Source: Gemmatimonadota bacterium (lineage in GTDB: Bacteria > Latescibacterota > UBA2968 > UBA8231). From it: 5,376 nucleotides of DNA. Below the pieces are notes generated by a model. That model ran no database searches. It worked only from the letters and a program-made list of their open reading frames with translations, and had not been told where the DNA came from. Below are positions 5,336 through 5,376 of this stretch, piece after piece (within the stretch, counting starts at the first letter, position 1; every line of letters starts with the position of its first letter). The translations under genes were made by a program, and so were the position numbers. The stretch covers positions 1 to 5,376 of the forward strand of contig VXZF01000287.1 in assembly GCA_009845645.1 (NCBI GenBank). Reading direction: 5' to 3'.

Positions 5336-5376
5336 ATGATCCACGACCTCAATGCGCAGTCTCCACCCCCTCAGAC
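5336..5376 (+). CDS. Possible start of a further gene, cut by the window edge
   Basis: An ATG at 5336 opens a frame reading 'MIHDLNAQSPPPQ' to the end of the window without a stop. GGAG (5330-5333) precedes it, but only two bases away, closer than normal. The fragment is too short to assign a family. Confidence 0.25.
   Translation, partial: MIHDLNAQSPPPQ

Noticed and set aside
5315..5348. GTGGA/TCCAC repeat after the uncharacterised gene as a terminator
   Set aside because: Arms of five bases around a seven-base loop, flanking pairs interrupted by nine unpaired bases on one side, and no T-run.

Overview
The window looks like chromosomal DNA from an uncultured, moderately GC-rich bacterium. 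The mix is a type I ABC exporter, a COG2159/COG3618-type amidohydrolase that opens with an 'AEHAWVLHDPRF' stretch, a lipoprotein solute-binding protein and an unrecognised acidic protein. This reminds me of gene sets in uncultured marine or sponge-associated lineages such as Poribacteria or Latescibacterota. That placement is from memory and is weak; no rRNA or taxonomic marker gene is present.

Layout from left to right. (1) 2-1255, + strand: the 3' part of an ABC exporter half-transporter whose first membrane helices lie upstream of the window. (2) 1322-2004, - strand: a compact higB-higA toxin-antitoxin operon, toxin gene first, with a 4-base overlap and an AT-rich, palindrome-dense promoter at 2003-2038. 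The promoter predicts a leaderless or nearly leaderless higB mRNA. (3) 2039-2195: a short gap with no convincing gene. (4) 2196-3035, + strand: an amidohydrolase-fold protein in which the usual metal-binding HxH and the late catalytic Asp are not visible. (5) 3060-3105: an imperfect hairpin between convergent genes. (6) 3128-4273, - strand: a LivJ-like lipoprotein substrate-binding protein with no permease or ATPase genes beside it. (7) 4348-4470, + strand: a piece that reads like the end of sigma-70 region 4 of an ECF sigma factor, running without a stop into (8) 4471-5313, + strand, an uncharacterised tryptophan-rich 280-residue protein with its own strong ribosome-binding site. (9) A possible start of a further gene at 5336, cut by the window edge.

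Apart from higBA, nothing forms a clear operon. The strands alternate and neighbouring genes are mostly convergent or divergent, so this is a patchwork of single genes rather than one pathway. The observations most worth following are the in-frame sigma-factor-like remnant joined to the uncharacterised protein, the apparent loss of metal ligands in the amidohydrolase, and the leaderless, palindrome-covered start of the higB toxin. No stretch over 300 bases lacks a gene. I saw no tRNA, rRNA, CRISPR array or intact mobile element.
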